64,000 bases of DNA from Phaeodactylum tricornutum CCAP 1055/1 (taxonomy: Eukaryota > Bacillariophyta > Bacillariophyceae > Surirellales > Neidiaceae), in the NCBI RefSeq assembly GCF_000150955.2, contig NC_011672.1, forward strand, positions 310,001 to 374,000. Direction: 5' to 3'. A program made the translations under genes and the position numbers. The stretch's first letter is position 1. Every line of letters starts with the position of its first letter. Shown here one piece after another: positions 43,801 to 54,600 of this stretch. Under the pieces are notes generated by a model. The model had not been told where the DNA came from. It ran no database searches and saw only the letters and a list, made by a program, of their open reading frames with translations.

Positions 43801-44529
43801 CCCTTCAAAGCAAGAGAACTTGTGTTGAGCATGAAGTTCAAAGATACGAATTGTTGCAAAGCACCGGAGCGCTCTGCCGAAACAAAGGCTTTGAAGCCGG
43901 ACAAAATAGGTAGCAACCTTTCGCCCCTCCCGGATCGCACCCTTGTCCGACGTCTCAATGATCGACAGTCTCTGGAAGGAAGTCGTCAACCGATGAAAGA
44001 AGCCCTTGCTGTGACCAGCGATTCACATTCACCGGCGCAAAGCCGTACATGTGAGCCACGTGAGCCTTTCAATGCATGTATGCCGAAAAGAGAACGCACT
44101 CTCAACCAAACAGTACAGGGGCTGGCAAGTGCTGCGGATCACGATGCCGAGTTGAGCGGCAATTTTCCCAAGGTTAGAATCACATCTGCTTCCCACTTTG
44201 GAGAGAAAGAAAGTACCAGTATTGCATTGCTGGCACGCGCAAAGCGGGCGGAAAAGACGAAAGGAAGTCATCCACTCCAAAATCTCGAAATCAAGAATCC
44301 GCCCTCAACAATGGGCTATACTGAGGGAAGGCTGTCGCATTTCAATACCAAGACGCTAGAAGGATTATGTGCGTCTCCAGTTGAAGCTTCCCCGGAAAAT
44401 GCTCTGTCGAAGATATCGAATTCTTCACCGGAAACGGGGGAAGGTAATTCAAGTGATGGAAAATATCAGTCTACTTTCGCAAGAATGGCACGTTTGAAAA
44501 GGAAAGAGAAACGAGGAAAGCATGCCTAG
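37899..44529 (+). CDS. Giant formin-like protein (FH2) with CCDC53-like repeats; 5' end uncertain
   Basis: The main frame is 38140-38856 joined in phase 0 to 38929-44529 (72-bp intron, donor GTACGT, acceptor GCTACAG), over 2100 aa. The FH2 domain spans about 41480-42850: VSLHWTPLSGTALDNSVW, LSFLELAETIALL-like core, and the hallmark GNIMNEGTRTGGAAGFKFDSLLRL; it nucleates and elongates actin filaments. Before it, about 40540-41430, are five repeats of the form KYxxMLKxxIPxxAVRxKMxxDxxxxKII, resembling the CCDC53/WASHC3 motif. No proline-rich FH1 lies between repeats and FH2. The 1500 aa around the domains are mostly Ser/Glu/Lys disorder; the end is basic (ARLKRKEKRGKHA). The start is unresolved: 37899-38168 (MSYRQRIPMDPDGTNEAVNL) looks coding but is in another frame that ends at 38168, so the start is either 38140 or in that frame through an unseen splice. 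Confidence 0.75.
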
Positions 44530-45557
44530 TCTTTGTCTCTCTGTGTACTTGTTATTGGACTCTCGGATACTTATTCGGTTTTTACTTTTTCTCGAAACAC
44601 GCACTGTTGCGAAGTAAATAATAAACACCATTGGAATTGACGGTAGGCCGTATATAGCACGCTGAAGACGTCGAGGACGTGTGCCTATGAATTGGTCGGC
44701 CTGCTGACTGAGCCTGTATTCTACCGTCTGTTTGGCTATAGGACTAGCCAGCGGTATCTTATTTCCCTCCCTCGTATCTCGTTAGCTTACAAGTATGTCC
44801 ATTTTTATATTGGATGGTTTTGCCTCCAGAGAGCGTTATTTTATTTCTCAACCCACGCAAGCTATCTTACAGTTAGTTCCAACCTTTCTATTTGGCTGTG
44901 CATGCGTGCATTCTATAGATGTTTTTACTATTAGAAATACTATTGCACTCCCTGATACTACTTACGGTTGTAAATGAACACACACAGTTTCGTTTCGTCA
45001 GAAAGGGTTCACAGTGACCAAAGTGTCTATATTTATATACTATTGATTCCTCATCGCTCATCGACTTCGACTTTGAGCCAATGTTTTGAGTAGAGGAACA
45101 AAGGCTTCGTTGAGGAGACAATTCCGTCATTTCCAGGCCTACTTTTGCGTTGTCTGCCCTATAAACGCATCAGCGCGAATGAGAAACAGAGACGATAAGT
45201 TGTCATCAATCTGTCGTGTCATGTGATAGTATTGCTGGTACGGTACAGCGAGCAGGTTAACGAATATTGTTGGATTACGATTCTAGTGCATTGCCCATTT
45301 CCATACAAATCACTTATTCGCGCTTGCCTACGCCCGCCCATTGTTGCAAAGTTCGATCTTCACGTTGAACCATAGACCACCACGGTCATGCCTGCTTCAC
45401 CGTTACTGTCAAATAGAGATGATTGTCGACCTCACCAGGGAGCAGCGGAATCATCCTCAGACGATGACTCACCGACACATTATTTCCAGTGGACAGAAAC
45501 CTCCAACAGGTACTCTCGCTACTAAAAGTCGCGTTGCTTCAGCAAAATTCGTCGAAG
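44530..45557. other. spacer; possible upstream exon of the next gene
   Basis: Nothing firm. A frame from ATG at 45388 (MPASPLLSNRDDCRPHQG, acidic/Ser) runs to about 45510 and could be a 5' exon, but no phase-compatible splice to the 45558 gene was found. Confidence 0.35.
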
Positions 45558-45977
45558 ATGAATTTTCCAAACAACTTTGGGCAGAGTTTTGCTTCAAATG
45601 TTTCACTGCACGCTGCTTCTATAGTTCAACACGGACCAGAACAAAATGATAGAGGGCCGATAGATCATCACTGTTCGCCGGAAACTGCGCCTCGCGGAGC
45701 AGCAGCCCCCAGCCAAAGTGGCCTGGCAGGAGCACCGCCCCGTCCTGTGAGTGCAGGCGCAAGTAGCATGACCTCGTCTACAGACCAGTGGTTTCTGGAA
45801 CACTTGCGCGCCATCTTTAACGCAACGACCAGAATACCGACGGATAGCAAACCAGCTGCTTTCAAGGTTTCATTTCAAAGAGAAGTTTCCCTTCATTTAA
45901 AAAGCTCTACATCTGCCGACTTCCGACCAGACTTACATGATTTGCAACGCTATATTCTGTCAAATGGTGGTTTATAG
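45558..45977 (+). CDS. hypothetical protein
   Basis: 139 aa from ATG at 45558 (MNFPNNFGQSFASNVSLHAA); the same frame is open back to about 45489, where an AG acceptor-like site precedes it. A Pro/Ala/Ser-rich middle (APRGAAAPSQSGLAGAPPRP) is followed by a C-terminal 60-residue helical region (DQWFLEHLRAIFNATTRIP, DFRPDLHDLQRYIL) that looks like a folded domain. Not recognised. It ends 141 bp from the NRT2 stop, convergent with it. Confidence 0.45.
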   Translation: MNFPNNFGQSFASNVSLHAASIVQHGPEQNDRGPIDHHCSPETAPRGAAAPSQSGLAGAPPRPVSAGASSMTSSTDQWFLEHLRAIFNATTRIPTDSKPAAFKVSFQREVSLHLKSSTSADFRPDLHDLQRYILSNGGL

Positions 45978-46118
45978 TACCATTTGCTATCGAGGCTGAT
46001 GTACATATGCCTTGATGATCCTATCAGTAATGTGAGCTCAAAAAGTAACAAAAGTTTTACGAAAATTTTTATATCAAAATTGACAATCAGAATCCCCTTT
46101 GGGCATGCCTCTTCAAGC

Positions 46119-47644
46119 TCAGGCTTCAATTTCTTCTTCCTGCGCAGGGACAGTGAGGGTCGCCTTTTGCACGACATCGTCCTTGCCCCAAAAGAGGCCG
46201 GCATGTCCCTTGATATTAATGAAGACCGACATCAATGCTGACGCAAGAATTGAATATCCCATGATATTGAATGCCTTTTCGTAGCTAAGTTGACGGAATC
46301 CGAGACCGAAGCAGACCGCACCGGTGTTTCCTCCAGCACCGACGATACCCGAGATGGATCCGGTGGACGCGGGGTCGACATAAGGGACAATTCCGTAGGT
46401 GGCACCTTCAGCAGCTTGTACGTTCAACGAAAAGAACACCATGACAGCAATGGCAGCTCCAAGTGATCCCGTCTGCGCGAAAACGAGAACAAGAGCTCCT
46501 TCGAGAGCAAGAAAGATCGTCTGTACCCAAATACGGCCGCGCATTCCCATCTTGGCATTAGCCTTGTCACTGGCAAAGCCTCCGAGGCCACGAGCGAAAA
46601 GGTTCATCCATCCAAAAATCGAGGCAATGGCGGCAGCCGATTCGGTTGACTGACCAAATTCATCCTTGAAATAAAGGGCGGCGGCGTTATTCATGGTCAA
46701 TTCGACTCCAAAGCAGCACGCGTACTGGATGAACAGAACCCATGTATTCAAATTCAATGCTCCGGAACGGAAAGAAGCAGCTGCAGAAACCTCCGGCATG
46801 GTACCGTGTTTCTTCATCTCGTCGTAATTTCCCTTGGGAGCATCATCACTGATTCGATAGACCATGATACCAGAAGCCATGGCAACAATAGCCGGGACCA
46901 CGCAAACCGTTCTCCAGGCCTTTTCGGAATCTCCGTCGAAAAAGACTTTAAAGAGAGGGAAAAGGGCTGATCCCATGACAAGCTGTGTGACGCCACCTCC
47001 GAGGTTACCCCATCCGCCACACAAGGCGTTTGCGGTTCCAACAACCTCCTTTGTGAACATTCGGCTCGACCAGTACTGGCAGGGAACGAAGGTAGCTCCC
47101 GCGACTCCAATAAAAAGTCGGAGGATGGCGAGACCGGTAGCGCTGTTGACGAACCCTGTGCACGCCGTGGGAATGGAGGCGAAACAGAGAATGAGCATGA
47201 AAAGGACACGGGCACCGTACTTGTCGCACATGGGTCCCATGACGAAACGCATCAAAATAGTGCCACCAACACCGACAATGGAGGAGGTCCAAACGTCTTG
47301 TTTCGTGATGCCAATATCGTCACGGATTTCGGAAAGCAAAGGCGCAATGGCAAACCAGATGAAAAAGGCGATGAAAAAGCACCACCATGCGCAATGGAAG
47401 GCCCGCATGTGGGGCCGAGCAAAGCTACAAAGTCTGATCTCGCTAGCCTTATCATCCTGGTCAGGATCAGTCTTGATATGGTAGGAGCTGTACTTCTTCC
47501 ACTCAGACTGGAGAAAGCAAAAAATAAGAGAAAAATTGACAGTGAGGTCTTGACACACTCGTTTCGACGAAGGAACCAAGGAATCATTTTACTTACGGGT
47601 TCACCAGACTCAACTGGGGTGGGCTTATCGTCGATATCGGACAT
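46119..47644 (-). CDS. NRT2: High-affinity nitrate/nitrite transporter NRT2 (NNP family, MFS)
   Basis: Proton- or Na-coupled nitrate uptake at the plasma membrane. Exon 1 (47644-47597, MSDIDDKPTPVESGEP) joins exon 2 (47507-46119, SEWKKYSSYHIKTDPDQDDKA) in phase 0 across an 89-bp intron (donor GTAAGT, acceptor TCTCCAG), giving 478 aa. About twelve membrane segments are visible. NNP marks are FHCAWWCFFIAFFIWFAIAPL, RFVMGPMCDKYGARVLFM (MFS loop 2-3), GVAGATFVPCQYWSSRMF (nitrate signature, first) and EGATYGIVPYVDPASTGSISGIVGAGGNTGAV (second nitrate signature). The cytosolic C-tail is short (KATLTVPAQEEEIEA). Exon 1 is supported by the clean donor and by loss of good homology before SEWKK in the unspliced frame. 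Nitrate or nitrogen-starvation control is expected for the family, but no element was identified here. Confidence 0.94.
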
Positions 47645-49281
47645 ATTTGTGTTGTCAGGTGTTGTTGGTATAAAGCGTTGGTTTTGTTTGTTTCGAAGGT
47701 CAACAAGTTGGGCTGTCGAAAAATTGTGAGCAGATGATGGCGAAGTGAGCAAGTGTAAAAAGGATCCAAACTTCGGGCCCAGAATTGCGCTCGTAATGCT
47801 GGATCGGCAGACCTGCCGGTTCGACGACTCTCGGTAGACCAAAATGCCGGAGTTCGGACACCAGCAAACGCTGACGGTGAGAATTTGGGAAAAGCCCCTT
47901 CGGACGCGTGAGCTTGCGCTAATGAAGATCAATAAGCACTAACCCGGATTTGAGATTCCCTTCTGCGTGGCGCTCTAGGCTTCCGGACTTTACAAAGTTC
48001 CGGAATTAAGAAGTCTCCAGAAGAGCGACGTGGGTAGAACGTAATCAACGGAAACAGGCAAACAACGAACGCATGAAGCACCGAGTGACACGAAAAGAAA
48101 AGCCCTTTCGAGCCCTCAGAAGCGGATGTTTCGCCGACATATCCCTTTCAGAAAACCTTTTGAACTATTTTAGTAATTGAAGAAAAAGCTTTCTTGGCTT
48201 TTTTAAAGTCCGTTTTATCCTGAGGGTGGAAAATTGGTCACTATTTCTTGTTACTTAATGTTTCTAAAATGAAAACGTAGTTCTCATGACTCTCTCTCTC
48301 TGTCAACGAGGCATTGATTTTACAAAAATACTGTACTGACTGTCCTTAGGTATGGGCAAATGAAGTATATTTGCCAATGCAAGGTTTGTTGTCGAACGCG
48401 CACTCTAAACATACTTTTTTGCAAACTTGGTTTCAATTCTGCTGGGGACAGGAGCATCTAATACATATCTTGAGGTCATGTGTGGGAGAATTCACTCACG
48501 TATTTGGTTTTTTGACTGCGAGTGGATTGGACTCGCTGTCAGTTCGCTACGTCGTGCATTGCTGCCCTTTTATTTTTTATACAGAGGACCTGACGTTGAC
48601 GAAAAGGGCTGGATCTATCTTTAATGAAGCGAGTTTGATTTCCAACAACAATACGTAACTACTTAGCAGTTATGGACAATGCATGCATTGTTTGTAGTCT
48701 ATTGACTGTGGATACAATTATTCACGACTTTTTCACTCAACGCAAACGAGTGTGCATAACACAAACCCTGAGTAAAAATTTCGTCAATACAGGATTGGGG
48801 AGGGCAAGGAATAAATTGCCAAAATGGTTGGCAAAATATTTGTTGTTAGCTACAAAACTCCAACTCGTGCTAGCGAGGCTAGTTGGTCAAAAGCTCATGT
48901 GTGGGACATGGTATGCTAACTATGGCATAGCCCATAAAACCATACTGTAGCTATTTTTAGCGAGATAAATGGAAGGAGGACACGGCTAATTCTAGCCATT
49001 CTTTTGGTCGAACTGGTCCAATCCCACTTATTTGTCGACCAATAAGAATGTGAGAAAGCTGGGAGAATACTATGATTGGCCAAAATCTGTCAAGGAAACT
49101 TAAGTAAGAACAAAGCATCGGTAATGAACGGTCCCGGACGAGCGTCTGCCCCCCTTCCATCTGAATACTGTGCGTCAGTGCCATCAGTAGAACGGAGCAG
49201 CCATCGCCACAAACAGCCCCCTGGCGGTCATGAAAATCCCGGTTGCTCTGTTTTTTTACCGATACAATAAACCAAATCACC
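47645..49281. other. 1.6-kb divergent intergenic region (NRT2 and L15 promoters)
   Basis: Promoter side of two genes. It holds a short CT run (48290-48301). A minus-strand frame at 48957-49550 overlaps the L15 signal exon and intron and looks like chance. No RNA gene was seen. Confidence 0.5.
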
Positions 49282-50282
49282 ATGGCGACGTCGATCTTCA
49301 GTGCAACCTTTGCCTTGTGCAGTCTTTTTCTTCTTAGTGGACAAGCTGGTATGTTTTGAGAATTAGCATCAGCAAATAGGTAGATTCGTTTGGAAATGGT
49401 GGAAAGTCGGCCAAGATATGTGACATCATCCACTTTGCACGCTATGATGTCCTCCCATTCTGCTGTTTTTATTGTATCCTTTTGTACCGAGATCTCAGGG
49501 AATTTTTTGTAGGAAGACACTAGGCTACGAATATCGATTCCATTATTCATTCCTTTCCATACTTTGAGCCAATTTCCACATCTAGCTTGAGTCGTTCTTT
49601 GGAACGAGTTGGATAGGTTTCTAACTTTGAATTTCTTTTGTTTTCAGATGCGTACAGCTCATTCGTCCCCCGTAGCAGCAGTTTGGTGGTCCCCCGCAGT
49701 ACGGGTAGTCTTTACATGAAGATTTTCGACTGGAAACGGCGGGGAGCAGACGAAACCACTCTCAACGATCTCGACAACACGGAGTTCACTCTCGATAACT
49801 TGAAGCCTGCCCCCGGCAGCCGCCAAAACAAGAAGAGAAAGGGGCGAGGTATTGCTGCCGGACAAGGTGCTACTTGTGGTTTCGGTATGCGTGGTCAGAA
49901 ATCTCGTTCTGGTCGCCCTACACGCTCTGGTTTTGAAGGAGGCCAGACCCCTCTGTACCGCCGACTTCCTAAGTTTGTTGGGCGTGCCACTGGACCGGGT
50001 CACACTAAAACCATCTATAACATCATTTCAACAGACTCTCTCGAAAAGGCCCAATCGGGAAGTACCGTCAGCTTTGAATCGCTTTTGGAAAACGGCCTCA
50101 TCACTAAATCTAAGTTTAAGCTCCACAAGGTTGTTTTGGGAAAGGGTGAGAGTGCTGTGGCCAGCAATCTTACTGTACAAGCACATGGATTCACAAAGTC
50201 TGCACAGGCAGCGATTGAATCTGCGGGAGGCAAATGTGAAGTCTTGAGCCCTACAACCAATAAAGTTCTGGAAGCAGTCTAA
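49282..50282 (+). CDS. Plastid 50S ribosomal protein L15 (nuclear-encoded)
   Basis: Exon 1 (49282-49348) encodes MATSIFSATFALCSLFLLSGQA plus one base, a complete signal peptide. After a 299-bp intron (phase 1; donor GTATGT, acceptor TTTTCAG), exon 2 (49648-50282) continues DAYSSFVPRSSSLVV, a transit peptide-like stretch, and then bacterial-type L15: LDNLKPAPGSRQNKKRKGRGIAAGQGATCGFGMRGQKSRSG, GFEGGQTPLYRRLPKFVG, ending with the C-terminal domain (AQAAIESAGGKCEV). Total 233 aa. The signal plus Tyr/Phe cleavage context is the bipartite form for complex plastids. The intron, about three times longer than others here, cuts targeting signal from mature protein. Confidence 0.93.
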
Positions 50283-50990
50283 GATCTTAACGAAATTGAA
50301 ACCGAAGTCTCTCTTTATTTGCGTTGCGTCTGGTATCTACTTCTTGGACTGCACCGAATCCAAATCATCCCTAGTTGGAAGCAAGGGATACGTGTTTCGT
50401 GCGTCACTAAAAGTTGGAAATCGAGAACTAAGCGGACCGACTGTGAATGAAATGATAATTCAAAAGTTGACAACAATTCATACGAGTGAGGTGTCCCTTT
50501 TGATTTATTCCACTTCAGTCTGGCTACCGCTGCCCTTACAGTTAAACCGTGTCCATTCAGCCAACAGCTCCTTCTTCCGTCCAGGTCTCATGTACACGAG
50601 AAGCTCATCATAGCGCAAACCTTCTAAATCTGGGACTTTCCTCACACATTTCGAAAGACTGAACCCCAAAAAAATTCTAAAGCGATGTCCTCATTTTCTA
50701 CGGTGTCTGATCGCGCCTTAACGAATTTGCACATCATCCCTAGCTCTGCCTGCTGACGAGCATAAGCAAGAGAGGTTGTATAAAAGAGAAACATTCATCT
50801 TTTCATCGTTATGAATTTCAAAGAGTGGTTTGCGCAGCGCAAAGGCAACACTCTGAGAAAATATGATTAATGTCACTAAAGAAATGTTTGCTTTCTATCT
50901 TTTTCTACGTCTTGGGGCCTTCAGCAGTGCTAATGAACTATGCCAAACAAGTTACGAACTGTACGGGTATACGGAAATTCATTGATAAAG
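50283..50990. other. spacer between L15 and the UTP30-like gene
   Basis: Convergent 3' region. Short open frames (50296-50613, 50870-51112) have no recognisable domains. Confidence 0.45.
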
Positions 50991-52448
50991 CTATCTCCGA
51001 CTACGCCGATCCTTTCCTCCTCCCTTCACTATCTTTCTACCTCCAGGACTTCCCCGTTTTCCGGATCCCTTTGCCGTTCGGAGCAACGCATCCAAAGCCT
51101 TCTTGTCAATGACTGGTTTGTGATCAATGTAATAGCCAACACCCAGTTTACCCCGCCGGAATACGTATCCTCTCTTCGAGTCTTGAAATTTCTTCGATTC
51201 GATAAATTTCTGTGTTTCGCTTCTGCTCTTCGTCTTCAATGATTTCCTTTCTGGTGTGGACTTTGTAGTCTTCATTTTTGTCGTATCGCTCGTTATTTTC
51301 TTTTCAGTCTCCACTGATTTCGGGATTTCTGTGTTCGACGCAGCGATCGAGTTTTCTGCGTCAACGGATTTTGTTTCAGATTCGAGATCGGTTGCCTTTC
51401 CGCGTCCGGCGGATTTCTTGTGAACCGGCTCTGCCTCGTTCTCAATAGTGTGAGACGCTCTTTCGGACTGGCTTCCATCTTTCTTCTGTTTTTTGAGAGC
51501 TCGCACAAGGGAACTTTTCGTTGGATCTTTACGTTTCTTCTGCACTTCCTCCTTTTTAATTTGGGACCTGTCATCGTGCAAAGTGTCTTTCCAGGCTGAC
51601 GATAACCTGGCAAGTCTTGTGATTTCAATGAGTTCAGCGGGTGTTTTGTTGTACACAGGAAGGGCGACGCTATTCGGAGTCTTGATAGAAATAGATCGAA
51701 TGTTGGCCCATTTGCGAGGAAGATTTGCCACCGCATTTTCCGTAATAGCTTCAATGTTTTGAACCAATTTACTGGAACTCATAGCCGTGCTACCGGCTTT
51801 TACAGTTATACACGTGCCCTCCGAAAGCGACATGTACGTTGCATTCAGCGCATTGCGAATAGCAAATGGTAACGCTTCCTTTCTAGTCAGTCGAACTGGA
51901 ATCGGCAGCTTCTTAGCCTTAAAAAATTCCTTGCCAAGTGCCTTCGTAAGCATAGGCAAAATACGGTCGTCAGCCATGAACACATTATATTTTGAAAGCA
52001 ACTCACGGCGTTGGCTGAATTGGGCATGCTTCTTACGCAAAGATTCAAGACCCAAAACTTTTTTCACGTGCTTCATGTGTTCGGAGTGAGTACGAATCAT
52101 GTCCTGCACCCATAACTTGGACTCCTCCTTTACTATCAAACATATCTCGGGTTCTTCCAGACTGTCATCGTCAGAGTTTTCTTGACCGACCTGGAAAATT
52201 GGATGAGGAATCATCACACGAATAGGCTTGGGAGAAGGTCGAACTGGCGCGAGCTCCAAGCCAATCTGTACTTGGACTATCGTGTCGTTTCCCATCAACG
52301 AGAGCTTTTCCGATTCGTCAACCTTCTTTTGATGATGCGTGACTAGCGCGGCGACTGCTTTTCCCAGTAAATCTGAATCGACCTTTTTATGTACCTTTCC
52401 ATTGATCGGAATTAGCTTAGGATTTTTCATGGTCTCCGTATTCGTCAT
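50991..52448 (-). CDS. Ribosomal L1-domain ribosome biogenesis protein (UTP30/RSL1D1/Cic1 type)
   Basis: 485 aa with no intron. Residues about 20-290 form an L1-like fold: LLGKAVAALVTHHQKK near the start, KYNVFMADDRILPMLTKALGKEFFKAKKLPIPVRL in the middle and TCITVKAGSTAMSSSKLVQNIEAITENAV later, the same order as RSL1D1/UTP30. This fits nucleolar pre-ribosome assembly rather than a structural L1. The C-terminal 200 residues are Lys/Ser/Glu-rich and disordered, but end with a compact basic motif (RGYVFRRGKLGVGYYID) and a Gly/Arg/Lys tail. ATG at 52448 or 52430 (second Met). Confidence 0.8.
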   Translation of the reverse strand: MTNTETMKNPKLIPINGKVHKKVDSDLLGKAVAALVTHHQKKVDESEKLSLMGNDTIVQVQIGLELAPVRPSPKPIRVMIPHPIFQVGQENSDDDSLEEPEICLIVKEESKLWVQDMIRTHSEHMKHVKKVLGLESLRKKHAQFSQRRELLSKYNVFMADDRILPMLTKALGKEFFKAKKLPIPVRLTRKEALPFAIRNALNATYMSLSEGTCITVKAGSTAMSSSKLVQNIEAITENAVANLPRKWANIRSISIKTPNSVALPVYNKTPAELIEITRLARLSSAWKDTLHDDRSQIKKEEVQKKRKDPTKSSLVRALKKQKKDGSQSERASHTIENEAEPVHKKSAGRGKATDLESETKSVDAENSIAASNTEIPKSVETEKKITSDTTKMKTTKSTPERKSLKTKSRSETQKFIESKKFQDSKRGYVFRRGKLGVGYYIDHKPVIDKKALDALLRTAKGSGKRGSPGGRKIVKGGGKDRRSRR

Positions 52449-52764
52449 GGATATTCGCTGATCTCCCTGAAAGAACTAGGCCGAGATGATGGAAAGTAAA
52501 CAATAAGCAACAGAGCGATACTGCTAGTGTAGGAAAGCCGTTTGATTGATTTTACAGTTAGCACAAAGTTTCGACTGGCGACCAAGAAAGCTGAAGTCTT
52601 GCCTTCAGCCGTAAATTTGTGATCGAAAAGTTCGCGCCTTTGGGGCTCTATGATTCCCCACGCTCGCAGAAACTATTCATTTAGAGTAAAAAAGGCAATC
52701 ATGAAATAATACTGACAAAGAGCGTGTTTACTCCTGTTCCATCTGTGGTAATTGACAATTTTGG

Positions 52765-53439
52765 ATGGTCCCGGAAGATGCTATTTGTACAACTCTACAA
52801 GTATCTCTCATGACTCATGACAATAAGTTGCCAAAATCAAACGGAAAGGATCCCTTCCCTCTTTGCCGACTCCAAGAAAACAAAGCCATAGAACCAACAA
52901 TAAAATGCGTGCATTCTAGAGTGAAAGACCCGATCAATAATGCTGACAGAATGCTCATCCTAGTAATGCAAACAAGCACAAAATCTGTATTTTTTGTGGA
53001 CGCTTCAAAAGCGCTCTCCCTGATTCATTCACCTGTCAGACGGGTGAGGGAAGACGCCCTGCCCTATTGGACATATCCGGGTTTCGAGGTTTTCAACGGC
53101 AAAAACGTTGAGATTGCGATTGCACAAAACAAGCTTCGGCGTCACCGAGCGGCTGCCCACTATACGGCAAAACGAAGCCCGTCGCTGGAAAACGTCGACG
53201 GTCGTCATACAGTTGATGGATGTGTACTCTTAAATTTTAAGGAAACTCTCCACCATTACAGAAAAAATACATTCCCATTATTTTCAGCGGGCGCATACAT
53301 TCGTCGTGGCATCTTGTTAAAAGTAAGTTCGACCATTGATCTCGGAATAAGCGACCTGGATTGACGTCGGACCTATCCTTGACACGAGCAGAAGATTCGG
53401 CAAAGGCCGAAGAGCTACCGATCGAACCACCGAAATTGA
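52765..53439 (+). CDS. hypothetical protein
   Basis: The unspliced frame from ATG 52765 runs to a stop at 53364 (199 aa). A canonical intron is likely within it: donor AAA|GTAAGT at 53323 and acceptor GAGCAG at 53391 (69 bp, phase 0), after which exon 2 (53392-53439) adds a basic tail (KIRQRPKSYRSNHRN). The core (KCVHSRVKDPINNADRMLI, FFVDASKALSLIHSPVRRVRED) is rich in Arg/Lys/His and not recognised. Possibly a nuclear protein. It lies just upstream of, and in line with, the 53509 gene; 69 bases separate the proposed stop from that start. Confidence 0.5.
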
Positions 53440-53508
53440 AAGGTCGCTGACCAAGTTTTGCCGTTCAATAAGTTATTTCCCAGTACGCTTTGACGCTTAC
53501 GATTACAA

Positions 53509-54522
53509 ATGGCGGAGGAAGCAACAAAGGAAAGCAAGAAGCGCCTGAGGCCGGATCGTGAGAACCTTTTTTTGGCGAAGCCGGAATCTGGAAAGCCTGC
53601 CAAGAATTCAAAGACGGACGCCACCATCCCGAAGATGGACGCGGTCGAAACTACTCGACCTTTTCAGCACACCCCTCCGGCTAGGTACAATGCGCCATTA
53701 ATTCCTTTCACGGTTATGATGCCAAATCCTTATTATAGCCAAATGTTCCTGAGCGGCATGCCCCCCTACCAAGCAGCGCTCAGTAGCTCAAATGCTCCCA
53801 AACAAACACCAGAAACTGTACTTACTGTTAATGGCGAAAGAAGCGAGCAAGTGAAAAACGATGCGATTGGTAAAGCGACACTGAACAAATCAAAAGGAGA
53901 GAAGAAAGATGTTCCATCTACTGAGTGGTTCAACAATTCAATTTTTTACCCGCCTACCATGACTCCCATGCAAGCAGCACAAAACGTCCTGCCACAGTTT
54001 CTAATGGTACCTCGCCCTACGTTTACATCACCTGGGTTTGCTTCTACGCAGGGATTAATCAACAAAGGAGTTCCAATTTCTTTGGCCTGTGACACGGAGC
54101 AGCTCTCGGAGTACCAGATCTTAATTCGGCATCAGCTTGAGCTTTTTGAGGCTGGACCGGAGGATGTAGAATCCAACACACAAGGACGGAAAAAACCTGT
54201 AGTTCCAATGCAAGTAGGACTACGCTGCCGGCACTGTGCTACATTTCCTCTTCGGGCACGAGGCCGAGGTGCCGTATACTATCCATCTAAGCTGTTCGGC
54301 ATCTATCAAGCCGCTCAGAATATGGCTGGCAGCCATTTGTGCAATTCTTGTCAGCAGATTCCTTACAATCTAAAGCAGGCAATCAAGAAGCTGCGAGAGC
54401 GACGCGATAACGCAAGTGGAGGGAAACAGTACTGGGCAGACGGGGCTCGCGTTCTCGGGCTTTACGAGACCGACGCTGGGCTGAGGATGAACGCCCCGGT
54501 ACCTAAACCTGATGTTGCTTAG
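53509..54522 (+). CDS. predicted zinc-binding protein of a diatom-expanded family
   Basis: 337 aa with no intron. Residues 1-180 are low-complexity (Pro, Gln, Met, Ser). The conserved C-terminal domain starts LSEYQILIRHQLELFEAGPEDVES and QGRKKPVVPMQVGLRCRHCATFP, then GAVYYPSKLFGIYQAAQNMAGSHLCNSCQQIP and GGKQYWADGARVLGLYE. The Cys/His set (CRHC, H, CNSC) suggests one zinc site. Many very similar proteins exist in diatoms (general knowledge, not searched here); their role is unknown, and a DNA- or RNA-binding or transcription role is speculative. ATG at 53509 (MAEEATKES). Confidence 0.65.
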   Translation: MAEEATKESKKRLRPDRENLFLAKPESGKPAKNSKTDATIPKMDAVETTRPFQHTPPARYNAPLIPFTVMMPNPYYSQMFLSGMPPYQAALSSSNAPKQTPETVLTVNGERSEQVKNDAIGKATLNKSKGEKKDVPSTEWFNNSIFYPPTMTPMQAAQNVLPQFLMVPRPTFTSPGFASTQGLINKGVPISLACDTEQLSEYQILIRHQLELFEAGPEDVESNTQGRKKPVVPMQVGLRCRHCATFPLRARGRGAVYYPSKLFGIYQAAQNMAGSHLCNSCQQIPYNLKQAIKKLRERRDNASGGKQYWADGARVLGLYETDAGLRMNAPVPKPDVA

Positions 54523-54600
54523 CGCAAAATGTGTTTTCTGGCTAACATGTAAAAAGAATTTCCCTCGTACTGTTAAGAGCTACGTTCCCCTGTAAGATAT

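Noticed and set aside
48957-49550. 197-codon minus frame over the L15 signal exon and intron
   Set aside because: Antisense to a well-supported gene; no domain; composition is that of a reversed intron.
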